Positions 8,935 through 18,562 of a DNA stretch of 64,000 nt are shown here, piece by piece; the first letter of the stretch is position 1, and each line of letters begins with the position of its first letter. Below the pieces are notes generated by a model that saw only the letters and a list, made by a program, of their open reading frames with translations, was not told the DNA's origin and made no database searches. This DNA comes from Mucilaginibacter pedocola (GTDB lineage: Bacteria > Bacteroidota > Bacteroidia > Sphingobacteriales > Sphingobacteriaceae): the NCBI RefSeq assembly GCF_002013915.1, contig NZ_MBTF01000035.1:248001-312000 (forward strand), given 5' to 3'. Both the position numbers and the translations under genes were made by a program.

Positions 8935-9240
8935 AACAGGTTTTTATAATTCCGCCTAATGTCTGCCATGTGCTGCAAATTGGCTTGCACCCTTTTGACG
9001 GCTTTTACATCAATATTGACTAAGTTTAGCCCTTGCGTAATGCAATTACACAGTAAAAGCATCGAAATTCGTATTTTAACCCCTAAAATACACATATCAA
9101 TAAAGTGCAAGAAAAAGTTAAGATTGTGCTAAAACAAGGCACACATAAACCCCAAATTGCATCCGAAATAGAAGTATTGCATATCCACTATAGCAAGGGC
9201 TTCAATTATATACCAACATAAACGAATAAAATTTTACTCA
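8935..9240. other. Divergent intergenic region between GH51 and GH127, with an inverted repeat
   Basis: This is the 306-bp AT-rich gap from which the GH51 gene (minus strand) and the GH127 gene (plus strand) diverge, so it should hold both promoters. No good TAnnTTTG box is visible on either strand. The clearest structure is a perfect 8-bp inverted repeat, GTATTTTA at 9071-9078 and TAAAATAC at 9084-9091, with a 5-bp spacer. It is a plausible operator, but not the same sequence as the palindrome upstream of the LuxR-type regulator. No ORF or RNA gene is apparent. Confidence 0.4.
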
Positions 9241-11298
9241 ATGGCATTTTTTAAAAGGCACCGCATAGCCCTGGTGTGCAGTCAGCTGGCGCTGTTATCA
9301 TTGCCCGCGCTTGCGCAAACGGGTGGTAAAACCCAGATCATAACCCCGTTAACTTTTCAGCAGGTGCGGATAGACGACTCGTTCTGGAGCCCTAAACTGA
9401 AGGTATGGACATCTAAAACCGTGTATGATGTGTTCGATAAACTGGAGGGTAAATACGTCCCCGACCGGCCCGACATTATCGCGGAAAAAGAAAAGCTCGG
9501 TCGTACCCGTAACGCTTTCCTGAATTTTGACGAGGTAGCCAAAGGCAAGGTAGATACCAAAACCCACGACGGCCCGCCCTGGTACGATGGCCTGGTTTAC
9601 GAAACTATCCGCGGTGCCGCCGACTTGCTGGCCGAGCACCCCGACCCTACCTTGCAGAAAAAGATAGATGCCTATATAGACCGTATAGCCGCAGCCCAAG
9701 CTGCCGACCCTGATGGCTACATAAACACCTACACCACCCTTACCCGCCCCACTATGCGCTGGGGAACTAATGGTGGCAGCGATACCTGGCAGCACGATTG
9801 CTATAACGCAGGCATGCTGGTAGAGGCGGCAGTGCATTACTACAACGCCACCGGCGAAACCAAACTGCTTACCGTTGCCGTAAAGCTGAGCAACTATATG
9901 TACAAAGTAATGGGCCCATATCCAAAACTGAACGTAGTACCCGGCCATGGCGGCCCTGAAGAGGCGTTGATAAAACTGTATTGGTTGTTCAAGCAAAACC
10001 CTGCGCTTAAAAGCAAAGTAGGCGCTCCGGTAGAAGAACAACAATATTTTGACCTGGCTAAATTTTGGATAGAGGCACGCGGCGACCATGGCAATGCTGA
10101 TGGCACCCACAAACGCGAGAACCTGAAAGCTTATGACCAGGATGATAAATCGGTTTTTGAGCAAAAAACTATTGAGGGGCACGCCGTTAGGGCAACGCTG
10201 TTTGCCACCGGTGTAACTACCGCTGCGTTGGAAAATAAAGACCCGAAGTACATATTGGCCGCCAATACCCTTTGGGATAATATGATAGGCAAAAAGCTTT
10301 TCATCACCGGTGGCGAGGGTGCTATACACGATGAAGAGAAATTTGGCCCCAATTACTTTTTGCCCGAGAATGCCTACGGTGAAACCTGCGCCTCTATCAG
10401 TTCGGCTTTCTTCAGCGGCAGGATGAATGAACTGGAAGCCGATGGCAAATACATGGACGAATTTGAGCGCGTAGCTTACAATAACCTGCTTTCGGGCGTA
10501 TCGTTAAGCGGTGAGAAATACTTTTACGAAAACCCGCTGGTGGGCAACGGTAACAAACGCTGGGCCTGGCACGATTGCCCTTGCTGCCCGCCCATGATAT
10601 TGAAAATGATAGGCGTACTGCCGCAATACATTTACGCACAGGATGCAAAAGATGTTTACGTGAACCTGTTCATAGGCAGCGAAGCAACGGTAAAGGTTGC
10701 CGACAGCGAAGTGTTATTGAATCAAAGCACACAATACCCCTGGAAAGGCGACACCAAAATAACCGTAAGCCCTGCAGTTCCTAAAAACTTTACGGTAAAA
10801 GTGCGCATCCCGGGCTGGGCGCAAGGGAAAGAAAACCCTTACGGTTTGTATACATCTAACAGCACCGGGAGGGCAACGTTAAAAGTGAATGGTGTTGCCA
10901 TGAAAGTACAGCCGGTAAATGGTTATGCGGTTATTAACCGTAAATGGAAAAAAGGCGACGCAATAAGCCTGTCGTTACCAATGGCGCCCCGTGTGGTAAC
11001 GGCTAATGATTCGGTACAGAGCGTTAAAAGCAAACTGGCCATTGCTTCGGGGCCGGTATTGTACAGCTTCGAAACTATTGATAACCCATCATTGGCATCG
11101 TACAAGGTAAGCCCTAATACACCAATGGTGCTCACTTACAAGCCGAACCTGCTCAACGGCGTTAACGTGGTAACGGGTAAAGCGGTAAACGAGGCTACGG
11201 GGAAAACGGTTGACTTTACAGCTGTGCCTTTTTACACCCTTGGCAACAGGGAATTAGGCGCGCCGTACCAGGTTTGGATACCGGAGAAGGCCAAATAG
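9241..11298 (+). CDS. Beta-L-arabinofuranosidase, GH127 (DUF1680)
   Basis: A 685-residue protein with a signal peptide ending near Ala-Leu-Ala-Gln (residue 26). GH127 enzymes of the HypBA1 type release beta-L-arabinofuranose using a zinc-bound cysteine nucleophile. The sequence keeps the pattern: GETCAS gives Glu381 and Cys383, and HDCPCCPP gives Cys448 and Cys449, matching the zinc site; Cys448 would be the nucleophile. Glu365, in ITGGEGAIHDEE, falls at the acid/base position relative to Glu381. An (alpha/alpha)6 barrel is followed by C-terminal beta domains (VKVRIPGWAQ, ISLSLPM). With GH51 next door this suggests a target with both alpha- and beta-linked arabinofuranose. Other GH127 members act on other sugars, so the exact substrate is open. 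Confidence 0.85.
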   Translation: MAFFKRHRIALVCSQLALLSLPALAQTGGKTQIITPLTFQQVRIDDSFWSPKLKVWTSKTVYDVFDKLEGKYVPDRPDIIAEKEKLGRTRNAFLNFDEVAKGKVDTKTHDGPPWYDGLVYETIRGAADLLAEHPDPTLQKKIDAYIDRIAAAQAADPDGYINTYTTLTRPTMRWGTNGGSDTWQHDCYNAGMLVEAAVHYYNATGETKLLTVAVKLSNYMYKVMGPYPKLNVVPGHGGPEEALIKLYWLFKQNPALKSKVGAPVEEQQYFDLAKFWIEARGDHGNADGTHKRENLKAYDQDDKSVFEQKTIEGHAVRATLFATGVTTAALENKDPKYILAANTLWDNMIGKKLFITGGEGAIHDEEKFGPNYFLPENAYGETCASISSAFFSGRMNELEADGKYMDEFERVAYNNLLSGVSLSGEKYFYENPLVGNGNKRWAWHDCPCCPPMILKMIGVLPQYIYAQDAKDVYVNLFIGSEATVKVADSEVLLNQSTQYPWKGDTKITVSPAVPKNFTVKVRIPGWAQGKENPYGLYTSNSTGRATLKVNGVAMKVQPVNGYAVINRKWKKGDAISLSLPMAPRVVTANDSVQSVKSKLAIASGPVLYSFETIDNPSLASYKVSPNTPMVLTYKPNLLNGVNVVTGKAVNEATGKTVDFTAVPFYTLGNRELGAPYQVWIPEKAK

Positions 11299-11320
11299 CA
11301 AACTAATATTTATTGAAACT

Positions 11321-11347
11321 CTTCAGCAGCGCTAAAAGCTGCTGAAG
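11321..11347 (+). terminator. Hairpin, possible terminator after GH127
   Basis: A perfect 10-bp stem, CTTCAGCAGC at 11321-11330 pairing with GCTGCTGAAG at 11338-11347, begins 23 bp after the GH127 stop. Only a weak T run (CTTTT) follows. It could be a terminator or an mRNA-stabilising hairpin before the SusC gene. The remaining ~220 bp to the SusC start shows no clear promoter box. Confidence 0.45.
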
Positions 11348-11571
11348 AACTTTTACATCGGGTGAAAAATACCGGTGCTGGGGATGCTCATTTTAAAAAA
11401 AGATATACGGCAACCAATTTAAACCAAGGAAGGAACCTGCGTATGCAATAAAGTTTACAAAAAGGCCATAACGCAAAACCGGGAAATGCTTGCGACAGAT
11501 CCCGGCAAGTCGGGCTACAGCAAATAACCACTCAAGTAATTATCAACCTAATTAACCAGACATTCAAAAGT

Positions 11572-14500
11572 ATGAAAATATTTTTCAATAGTGTATTGCG
11601 GCTATACCCCCTGGGCGGAAGATACCGGAAAGCTATGGCATTAACCTTATTGCCGGCAACCGTTCTCTGCTTTCAACCGGCCGCAGCGGGCACCATTAAA
11701 CCCATTGGCGCCGCAAGCACTTCAACGCAACCCATACCACCGGCCACCATTACCGGTAAGGTAACAGATAGTAAAAATTTGCCCCTGCCGGGCGTTAACG
11801 TGCAGCTAAAAGGCACCACCACCGGCACCACTACCGACATTAACGGTAATTACCGCCTCACGGTGCCCAACGCTACCGGTACGCTGGTGTTCTCGTTCAT
11901 CGGCTTTGCTTCGCAGGAAGTAACGTTTAGCGAGAGCAAAACCACCATCAATATACAACTGCTCGACGAGCCAAAAGGGCTTGATGAGGTAGTTGTGGTA
12001 GGTTACGGTACCCAGCGCCGCGGTGAGGTAACCAGCGCAGTATCTACCGTAAAAGCTAAGGACTTTGTAAAAGGTTCGGTAAACGATGCAGCGCAGTTGA
12101 TTCGTGGCAAAGTGCCGGGCCTGTCGGTTGTTACTACCGATGGTAACCCAACCGCTACTGCCCAGGTGAACCTGCGTGGTATAGCTACGCTTAATGCCAG
12201 CACCAGTCCGCTGGTAATTATTGATGGTGTGCCGGGTACTTTAACCACGGTTGCACCGGAAGATATCGAATCTGTCGACGTATTGAAGGATGGTTCGGCA
12301 GCCGCTATTTATGGTACGCGTGGTACCAATGGCGTTATCCTGATCACTACGCGTAAGGCTAAAGGCCCGTCGGCTCCTAAGATGGAGTTCAACACTTACT
12401 TCACTACCCAAAGGATAACCAAACGCCTCAACTTTTTAAACGCCGACGAGTACAGGCAATACGTGGCCCAAAAGAAACCGGGTGCAACCGACTATGGATC
12501 GAGCACCGACTGGCTGCCCGAGGTGTTGCAAAACCCTTTCTCGCAGGTGTACAACATCGACTTGAAAGGCTCTAACGAAAATACGAACTACGTGGTGAAC
12601 CTCAACTACCGTAACCTGAACGGTATCATGCAGCGCTCTAACAATAAAACCATTTTCCCGCGCATAGAGGTGAACCACAATATGTTTGATGGTAAACTGA
12701 AACTGAATGCTAACATTAACGGCTACGAGCAAAACTTTTTCGGTTTTGATGGCGGCGGTTTCCGTGGCGATGTTTACCGCAACGCTATTTACCTGAACCC
12801 TACCCAACCTGTGAAAGAAGCGGATGGCAGCTATTCGGAACATGTAGATAAAACGGATTATGCCAACCCGGTATCGTTGCTTTATAATTCGGATGGTATA
12901 CAGCAAAACACCGACCTGCGTACTATTGGTTCGGTAACGTTTACACCCATAACCGATCTGGACTTTAAAGTATTGGGTTCGCGCGACTTGTTGAATAACT
13001 TCTCAGGCTACTCGGAAACCAAGCAGCACTACTCCACCCTGCACGATGGTAAGAATGGTTATGCCGCAAGGGGCGCGCAACGCAACGAAGAGAACCTGTT
13101 GGAGGCTACCATCAACTACAAAAAGAACATTGGCCTGCATGCCTTTACCGGTTTGGCAGGTTATAGCTGGCGCGAAACCGATTTCCAGAGCTTTTACGCG
13201 CAGAACTACGATTTCCCTACTAACGATAACTCATACAATAGCCTGCAATCGGGCCGTGCGCTTAGCCGCGGCCAGGGTGTAGAAAACTCGTACCGCAGCC
13301 AGAATAAGCTGATCGGTTATTTCTTCCGTTTGAATTACGCCTTTAACGATAAATACCTGCTGATGGCAAGTATACGCCGCGAGGGTTCATCAAAATTCGG
13401 GGTGAACCACAAATGGGGTAATTTCCCGGCAGCGTCTGTCGGCTGGAACGTGAAGAAAGAATCCTTCCTTGTCGATAACAAAACCATCAGTTCGTTAAAA
13501 TTCCGCGCGGGTTATGGTATCACCGGTACCGAGCCTGCCAGTCCGTACTTATCGTTGGATAGGATAAACTTCAATACCAACACCTACGTGAACGGGCAGT
13601 GGATACAAGCCATTAACCCATCGAGCAACGCCAACCCCGACCTGCGCTGGGAGCGCAAAAAAGAGTTGAACGTGGGTATGGATATTGGTGTGTTGGATAA
13701 CCGCATTACCGCAACGGTTGATTACTACAACCGCACCACCAGCGACCTGCTCTTTAACTACCCCGTAGCTACGCCGCCATACCTGTACAACAACATTACG
13801 GCCAACGCCGCATCAATGGAGAACAAGGGTATTGAGGTGGGCGTGAACATTGCCGCCGTGCAGGGTAAGGATTTTACCTGGAATACGCAGGTGAATTACT
13901 CTACCAACAAAAACAAGATCCTTTCATTGTCCGACAAAAGCTTCCAACTGGCCAGCGGTTATTTTGACGCCGGCTTTTTGGCAGAGCCTATACAAACTCC
14001 CACCAGTCGCGTACAAATTGGCCAGCCTATTGGCAACTTCTGGGGCTTTAAGAGTGTGGATATAGATGATGCCGGCCACTGGATAGTACAAGGCAAGGAT
14101 GGTAACCCCAAACCTATTGTACAGGCACAGGCAGATGATAAACAAATTATTGGTAACGGTTTGCCTAAGCATTACCTGGCCTGGAACAACAGCTTCTCGT
14201 ACAAAGGTTTCGACCTGAACATTACCATGCGCGGTGCTTTTGGGTTCCAGATACTGAACACCCCGCGTATTTGGTACGATGCCCCGGTGATGATGACCCG
14301 CGGTAACCTGCTGAAAACGGCCTACGATAATGTGTATGGCAAACGCCCGCTGGCAGACGACCAATCGGTTAGCTATGTGAGCTACTATATTGAGAATGGC
14401 GACTATTGGAAGATAGATAACGTAACCCTGGGCTACAACCTGGCCATAAAAAGCCGCTACATCAAAAGCGTGCGTGTTTATGCATCGGGCTCTAACCTGA

Positions 14501-14628
14501 AAACGTTCTCGAAATACAAAGGCATCGACCCTGAAGTTGCCATACTTGGCCTTGCGCCGGGTGTCGACGACAGGAACCGTTACCCCGCTACATCAACCTA
14601 CACCTTGGGTGCATTCTTCACATTTTAA
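11572..14628 (+). CDS. SusC-family TonB-dependent outer-membrane transporter (arabinose-type locus)
   Basis: A 1018-residue outer-membrane protein that imports oligosaccharides using TonB energy. The N-terminal region has a signal sequence (~20-40), then a CarboxypepD_reg-like domain (~55-130, LPLPGVNVQLKGTTTGTTTD), the SusC-type TonB box region (LDEVVVVGYGTQRRG), a plug domain (~140-260, GVPGTL then VDVLKDGSAAAIYGTRGTNGVI) and a ~750-residue beta-barrel ending in an aromatic strand (LGAFFTF). The SusD partner follows after 11 bp. With the GH127 and GH51 genes upstream, an arabinose-rich oligosaccharide is the likely cargo; that substrate is inference. Confidence 0.93.
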   Translation: MKIFFNSVLRLYPLGGRYRKAMALTLLPATVLCFQPAAAGTIKPIGAASTSTQPIPPATITGKVTDSKNLPLPGVNVQLKGTTTGTTTDINGNYRLTVPNATGTLVFSFIGFASQEVTFSESKTTINIQLLDEPKGLDEVVVVGYGTQRRGEVTSAVSTVKAKDFVKGSVNDAAQLIRGKVPGLSVVTTDGNPTATAQVNLRGIATLNASTSPLVIIDGVPGTLTTVAPEDIESVDVLKDGSAAAIYGTRGTNGVILITTRKAKGPSAPKMEFNTYFTTQRITKRLNFLNADEYRQYVAQKKPGATDYGSSTDWLPEVLQNPFSQVYNIDLKGSNENTNYVVNLNYRNLNGIMQRSNNKTIFPRIEVNHNMFDGKLKLNANINGYEQNFFGFDGGGFRGDVYRNAIYLNPTQPVKEADGSYSEHVDKTDYANPVSLLYNSDGIQQNTDLRTIGSVTFTPITDLDFKVLGSRDLLNNFSGYSETKQHYSTLHDGKNGYAARGAQRNEENLLEATINYKKNIGLHAFTGLAGYSWRETDFQSFYAQNYDFPTNDNSYNSLQSGRALSRGQGVENSYRSQNKLIGYFFRLNYAFNDKYLLMASIRREGSSKFGVNHKWGNFPAASVGWNVKKESFLVDNKTISSLKFRAGYGITGTEPASPYLSLDRINFNTNTYVNGQWIQAINPSSNANPDLRWERKKELNVGMDIGVLDNRITATVDYYNRTTSDLLFNYPVATPPYLYNNITANAASMENKGIEVGVNIAAVQGKDFTWNTQVNYSTNKNKILSLSDKSFQLASGYFDAGFLAEPIQTPTSRVQIGQPIGNFWGFKSVDIDDAGHWIVQGKDGNPKPIVQAQADDKQIIGNGLPKHYLAWNNSFSYKGFDLNITMRGAFGFQILNTPRIWYDAPVMMTRGNLLKTAYDNVYGKRPLADDQSVSYVSYYIENGDYWKIDNVTLGYNLAIKSRYIKSVRVYASGSNLKTFSKYKGIDPEVAILGLAPGVDDRNRYPATSTYTLGAFFTF

Positions 14629-14639
14629 TTAAGCCGACC

Positions 14640-16247
14640 ATGAAAAAATTAAAATATTTAATGTTGTTGCCTGCTTTAATGCTGACAGCCATACCGGGTT
14701 GCAAGAACGATCTGAACGAGGTAACTTTTTCGGACCTTTCTGCGCAAACCTACAAATACACCGGTGCCTACGCGGCCATGGGCATTACCTATGCCAACCT
14801 GCGCGGCCTGTTTTCGCACACCAGTTATTACGCCCTGCAGGAAACCAGTTCTGACGAGATAGTGATGCCTGCCAATCCATCGGGTTGGGAAGATGCCGGT
14901 ATTTACAAACGCATACACCTGCATACGTGGAACTCGGAGAACCCGCAAATGGGCAATATGTGGCAAACGCTTTATGCGGGCGTAATTAACGCCAACCGCA
15001 TCATCGAGCAATTGGATAAAGGCAGCATTCCGCCCGATGCCGGTACTAAAAAAGAATCGCTTATTGCCGAAATGAAGGTGGTAAGAGCATTTTACTACTG
15101 GCTTATTTGTGACAACTTTGGTAATGCGCCGCTGGTAACCAGCACCTCTACCGAACTGCCGCAGACAGCTTCGCGCACCGATATTTACAACTTTATTGTT
15201 AAAGATGTTACCGATGCCCTGCCAAACCTGAGCGAGAATAACGATAAGCTGATGTACGGCCGTTTTAACAAATGGGGGGCAAAAGCCTTGTTGGCCAACA
15301 TTTACCTGAATGCACAAGTGTACACCGGCACTGCTAAATGGGCAGAGGCCCTGGCGCAGTGTAACGATATTATTGCCTCTAACAAATACTCGCTGGAGCC
15401 GGCTTTCAAAAACGTTTTCAAAACCTCTAATGAGAACTCGCCGGAGATAGTTTTTGCTATACCGTTCGACGAGAACCAGGGCAAGGGCTTTTTTGTAGAG
15501 ATGTTTTCGTGGCATGGTGCCCTGAAGGATAAAGTTTCGATGCAGGCCACGCCTTGGGGTTCGGGTTCGGCGCAGGGTATCCCGCAGTTTATTGATACCT
15601 ACAATGCTGCCGATAAAAGGCTTGCCGATACCTGGCTGATGGGCCCGCAATTCAGGGCGGATGGTGTTACGCCGTTAAGGGGCTCTTACGATAAAAATGG
15701 GCAGCCGCTCAACTTTGTGAACCGCCTGCCCGACGGGCTTTTCACCAGCGAGACCGAAGGCTATCGCATGAACAAATTCGAAGTAAAAACCGGCGCACTG
15801 AGCGACCTGAGTAACGATTTCCCCTTCTTCCGCTACGCCGAAGTATTGTTGATGAAGGCGGAATGTTTATTAAGAAGCGGCAACAGCGCCGAAGCTGCGC
15901 AGATAGTAACGCAGGTACGTGCCCGCAACTTTACCGATGCTACGCAGGCTACCGTGACCGGCGCGCAACTGGCGGGTAACAGCAAATACAACTATGGCTT
16001 TGTGGAGAATTATAACATTACCAATCCCGGCAACCAGGCCGTAGTACCGTTCGGTGGTATGCTGGACGAGCTGGGCTACGAGTTCCCCTGGGAAGCCCAC
16101 CGCCGTCGCGATGATATCCGCTTCGGGGTGTTCACCACCAAAAGTTGGCTATCACACAAACCCAACGGCGATTTTAGGTCGATATTCCCTATACCGCAGC
16201 AGGTGCTTAATTCCAACCCGAATCTTAAACAGAATACGGGGTATTAA
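14640..16247 (+). CDS. SusD/RagB-family surface glycan-binding lipoprotein
   Basis: A 535-residue lipoprotein with a lipobox at TAIPGC (Cys21). SusD proteins sit over the SusC barrel at the cell surface and hand oligosaccharides to it. Family features are the TPR-like helical N-terminal half (MWQTLYAGVINANRIIEQ; VVRAFYYWLICDNFGNAPLVTS), the conserved FPFFRYAEVLLMKAECLLR helix, and the C-terminal block FPWEAHRRRDDIRFG with a final PIPQQVLNSNPNLKQNTGY. It lies 11 bp after its SusC and is followed by a strong terminator, so it ends that transcript. Confidence 0.93.
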   Translation: MKKLKYLMLLPALMLTAIPGCKNDLNEVTFSDLSAQTYKYTGAYAAMGITYANLRGLFSHTSYYALQETSSDEIVMPANPSGWEDAGIYKRIHLHTWNSENPQMGNMWQTLYAGVINANRIIEQLDKGSIPPDAGTKKESLIAEMKVVRAFYYWLICDNFGNAPLVTSTSTELPQTASRTDIYNFIVKDVTDALPNLSENNDKLMYGRFNKWGAKALLANIYLNAQVYTGTAKWAEALAQCNDIIASNKYSLEPAFKNVFKTSNENSPEIVFAIPFDENQGKGFFVEMFSWHGALKDKVSMQATPWGSGSAQGIPQFIDTYNAADKRLADTWLMGPQFRADGVTPLRGSYDKNGQPLNFVNRLPDGLFTSETEGYRMNKFEVKTGALSDLSNDFPFFRYAEVLLMKAECLLRSGNSAEAAQIVTQVRARNFTDATQATVTGAQLAGNSKYNYGFVENYNITNPGNQAVVPFGGMLDELGYEFPWEAHRRRDDIRFGVFTTKSWLSHKPNGDFRSIFPIPQQVLNSNPNLKQNTGY

Positions 16248-16257
16248 ACTATCCTGT

Positions 16258-16290
16258 AAAAGGGTGCCGCATTTTTTGCAGCACCCTTTT
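16258..16290 (+). terminator. Rho-independent terminator after SusD
   Basis: AAAAGGGTGCCGC pairs with GCAGCACCCTTTT across a short T-rich loop, with one C/A mismatch. The 13-bp stem and its T-rich 3' side make a good intrinsic terminator, separating the SusCD transcript from the carbamoylation cassette starting at 16312. Confidence 0.7.
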
Positions 16291-16311
16291 CTGGCATTTT
16301 AAACGGTCACT

Positions 16312-18177
16312 ATGGCAATAAGCAAAACAAATAAACATGGTAGCTTAAAGAACAGCAGAAAAACGCTGTTTTTTAAGCTTTTTGCCGTTTTGTTGCCATT
16401 TGTAATAATGGGCCTATTGGAAGTTTTGCTGCGGCTGTTCCATTACGGTCAGGACCTGAGCCTGTTCCTTGCCGACGAAAATCAGCCCGATTACTTAGTC
16501 GTCAACCCGCATTTGTCGCAACGCTATTTTACTATTGGCGCTAATGCCACCATAGGCAACGCCGAGCCATTTTTGAAGGAAAAGCCAAAGGGGCTGTTGC
16601 GGTTTTTTGTGCTGGGCGAGTCTACCACTATTGGTTTCCCTTATATGCACAATGGGGCGTTCCATCGGTTCTTGCAATACCGGTTGATGCAGCAATACCC
16701 GGAGAAGCAAATAGAAATTATTAACCTCGCGCTAACAGCTGTAAACTCGTTCACCGTGCGGGATATAGCTGCCGAGCTGCCCGCTTACAAGCCCGATGCA
16801 GTACTTATTTATTGCGGGCATAACGAATATTACGGGGCCTTGGGTGTTGGCTCTACCAGTAAATTAGGCAGTAACCAAACGGTTGTGCGAGCATTGATAG
16901 CTTTAAAGAAGTTGCGCGTTGTGCAGTTACTATTCAACGGATATACCTCCCTGTTCAAGGGCAAAAATTCGGCGGATGCGGATGTTTCCAAAAACCTGAT
17001 GGAGCGTATGGCGCAGGAACAGAAAATTCCGGAAGGTTCGGAGATATATAAAGCGGGTATCGAACAGTTCGCTGATAATATGGATGCGGTTTGTAGAACG
17101 TTATCCGCAAAGGGTGTCCCGGTGTTTTTGAGTACGATAGTAAGCAACGAAAAGGACCTGCGGCCTTTTATTAGCGATACAAAAGGCAATGCTGGGGGCT
17201 TATACAAAACAGCACAGCAGGAATATGCTACGGGTAATTACTTAAAGGCGAAACAACTTTTTGTAGCTGCCAAACAAGCCGATAAACTACGCTTCCGTGC
17301 GCCGGAAGAAATAAATGCAGAGGTAATAGCTTTGACGAAGCGCTACCCGCAAACTTATTTGGTGGATGCTAAAGCTATATTCGAGGCAAATTCGCCGAAT
17401 GGTATTATTGGCAACAGCACCCTTACCGAGCATGTGCATCCTAATTTGTTTGGTTATGCTTTGCTGTCGGACGCTTTTTATCAGGCGCTTAACAAACGCC
17501 ACCTGCTGCCTGCAAAACCTGCGCGCAACCTAACCCTGCAACAACTTCGGCAGGAGATGCCTATCACCCGTGCCGATTCTGCTTTTGGCGCATACACTAT
17601 CCAACTATTGAAACAACGCTGGCCTTTCACCCAAAAAATAAAACTGGTTACGCCTGTCGCTTTTGAAGATAGCGTTGGCTACGATATGGCTGCCCGCGGT
17701 TTAAAATGGACCGATGCCATGGATAAGTTGATGGAGAACTACCAGCGCCGTCGGGACACTATCGGGATGTTGAAAGTAGCCGAAGCAGTGCTACTGGAGT
17801 ACCCTACCGACCCTGCATTTTACACCATGGCAGGCGGACTAAGTGCAAAACTCGGGCAATTAGATAAGGCAGCCAATTATCTGGGTCGGGCATTTAAAAT
17901 GCAGCCCTCTATGCAATTGGCACAAGAACTTTTCGAACTGGAGGTGAAACGGCAGCAATTGCAAAATGCCCTGGCTTATATCGATTACGGCTTAAGCCAA
18001 AGCCCGCAGAACACAACGTTGGCCAATGTACGCGGTTTGTTACAGCACATGATAGCCGTAGAGAACAACATCAGGCAGAAACCAAATATGCAGGATAATA
18101 AAGAGATGGCACGCTGCTACCGCCTGCTGGGTGAGCATAGTATTGCCAATAAGTATGCATCCACCAAGGCCAACTAA
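16312..18177 (+). CDS. Membrane-anchored SGNH-hydrolase-like protein with C-terminal TPR region
   Basis: A 621-residue protein. An N-terminal membrane helix (~19-42) precedes an SGNH/GDSL-like domain: FVLGESTTIGFPY supplies the block-I serine (Ser104), IYCGHNEYYG resembles block III with its Asn, and LTEHVHPNLFG near residue 373 gives the block-V His. Residues ~480-620 look like TPR helices (PAFYTMAGGLSAKLGQLDKAANYLGRAF; NTTLANVRGLLQHM). SGNH domains of this kind modify or de-esterify extracytoplasmic glycans. Its stop overlaps the next start by one base (TAATG). The gene order SGNH, SxtJ, DUF5989, carbamoyltransferase suggests one modification system. The substrate is unknown. Confidence 0.75.
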   Translation: MAISKTNKHGSLKNSRKTLFFKLFAVLLPFVIMGLLEVLLRLFHYGQDLSLFLADENQPDYLVVNPHLSQRYFTIGANATIGNAEPFLKEKPKGLLRFFVLGESTTIGFPYMHNGAFHRFLQYRLMQQYPEKQIEIINLALTAVNSFTVRDIAAELPAYKPDAVLIYCGHNEYYGALGVGSTSKLGSNQTVVRALIALKKLRVVQLLFNGYTSLFKGKNSADADVSKNLMERMAQEQKIPEGSEIYKAGIEQFADNMDAVCRTLSAKGVPVFLSTIVSNEKDLRPFISDTKGNAGGLYKTAQQEYATGNYLKAKQLFVAAKQADKLRFRAPEEINAEVIALTKRYPQTYLVDAKAIFEANSPNGIIGNSTLTEHVHPNLFGYALLSDAFYQALNKRHLLPAKPARNLTLQQLRQEMPITRADSAFGAYTIQLLKQRWPFTQKIKLVTPVAFEDSVGYDMAARGLKWTDAMDKLMENYQRRRDTIGMLKVAEAVLLEYPTDPAFYTMAGGLSAKLGQLDKAANYLGRAFKMQPSMQLAQELFELEVKRQQLQNALAYIDYGLSQSPQNTTLANVRGLLQHMIAVENNIRQKPNMQDNKEMARCYRLLGEHSIANKYASTKAN

Positions 18178-18560
18178 TGAAAGCAACAAATAACATCAAC
18201 CGCAAATTTTGCCTGCAAATGGCGATGGCTTTGCTTGCCGTAACGGCGCTGTTAGCTTATAAAGACAGGGCGGGCGCATGGTATACTTTAGGTATAGCGG
18301 TGGTTTTCGCTCTTGTGGGCTTTGTTCGCCCACAGCTTGCGGATGGTTTTCGCAGGTGCTGGCTTTGGTTGGGCGAGCTATTGGGTAACATCAACGGGGT
18401 GGTGATGCTTTCGGGGATATACTTTTTAGTGTTAACTCCGCTGGGTCTTATCCGCCGGCTGTTGGGCCGCGATACGATGGGGCGGAAATTTAAAACTCCG
18501 GCAGCATCTTACTGGGAGGAGCCTGACAGTAGCCAAACATCAATGGAAGAACAATTTTAA
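18177..18560 (+). CDS. SxtJ-like small membrane protein
   Basis: A 127-residue protein with three hydrophobic segments (around 14-28, 36-52 and 75-95) and a charged tail. The pattern ALVGFVRPQLADGFRRCWLWLGELLGNINGVVMLSGIYFLVLTPLGLIRRLLGRD matches what I know of SxtJ-family proteins, found beside carbamoyltransferases in saxitoxin and other clusters. Biochemical role unknown. Its start overlaps the preceding stop by one base, and the 49-residue gene follows after 2 bp, so translation is probably coupled. Confidence 0.75.
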   Translation: MKATNNINRKFCLQMAMALLAVTALLAYKDRAGAWYTLGIAVVFALVGFVRPQLADGFRRCWLWLGELLGNINGVVMLSGIYFLVLTPLGLIRRLLGRDTMGRKFKTPAASYWEEPDSSQTSMEEQF

Positions 18561-18562
18561 AC

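Noticed and set aside
9349..10329. Long open frame on the minus strand inside GH127
   Set aside because: It is a shadow of the strongly supported GH127 gene, with no recognisable domain or start region of its own.
11348..11571. Search for an operator shared between SusC and the regulator or GH51/GH127 regions
   Set aside because: Neither CGGTTAACCG nor the GTATTTTA inverted repeat occurs before SusC, so no shared operator can be claimed.
14676..15650. 324-codon minus-strand frame within the SusD gene
   Set aside because: It lies antisense to a clear SusD gene and its translation looks like composition noise (many Arg, Val, Gly) with no family match.
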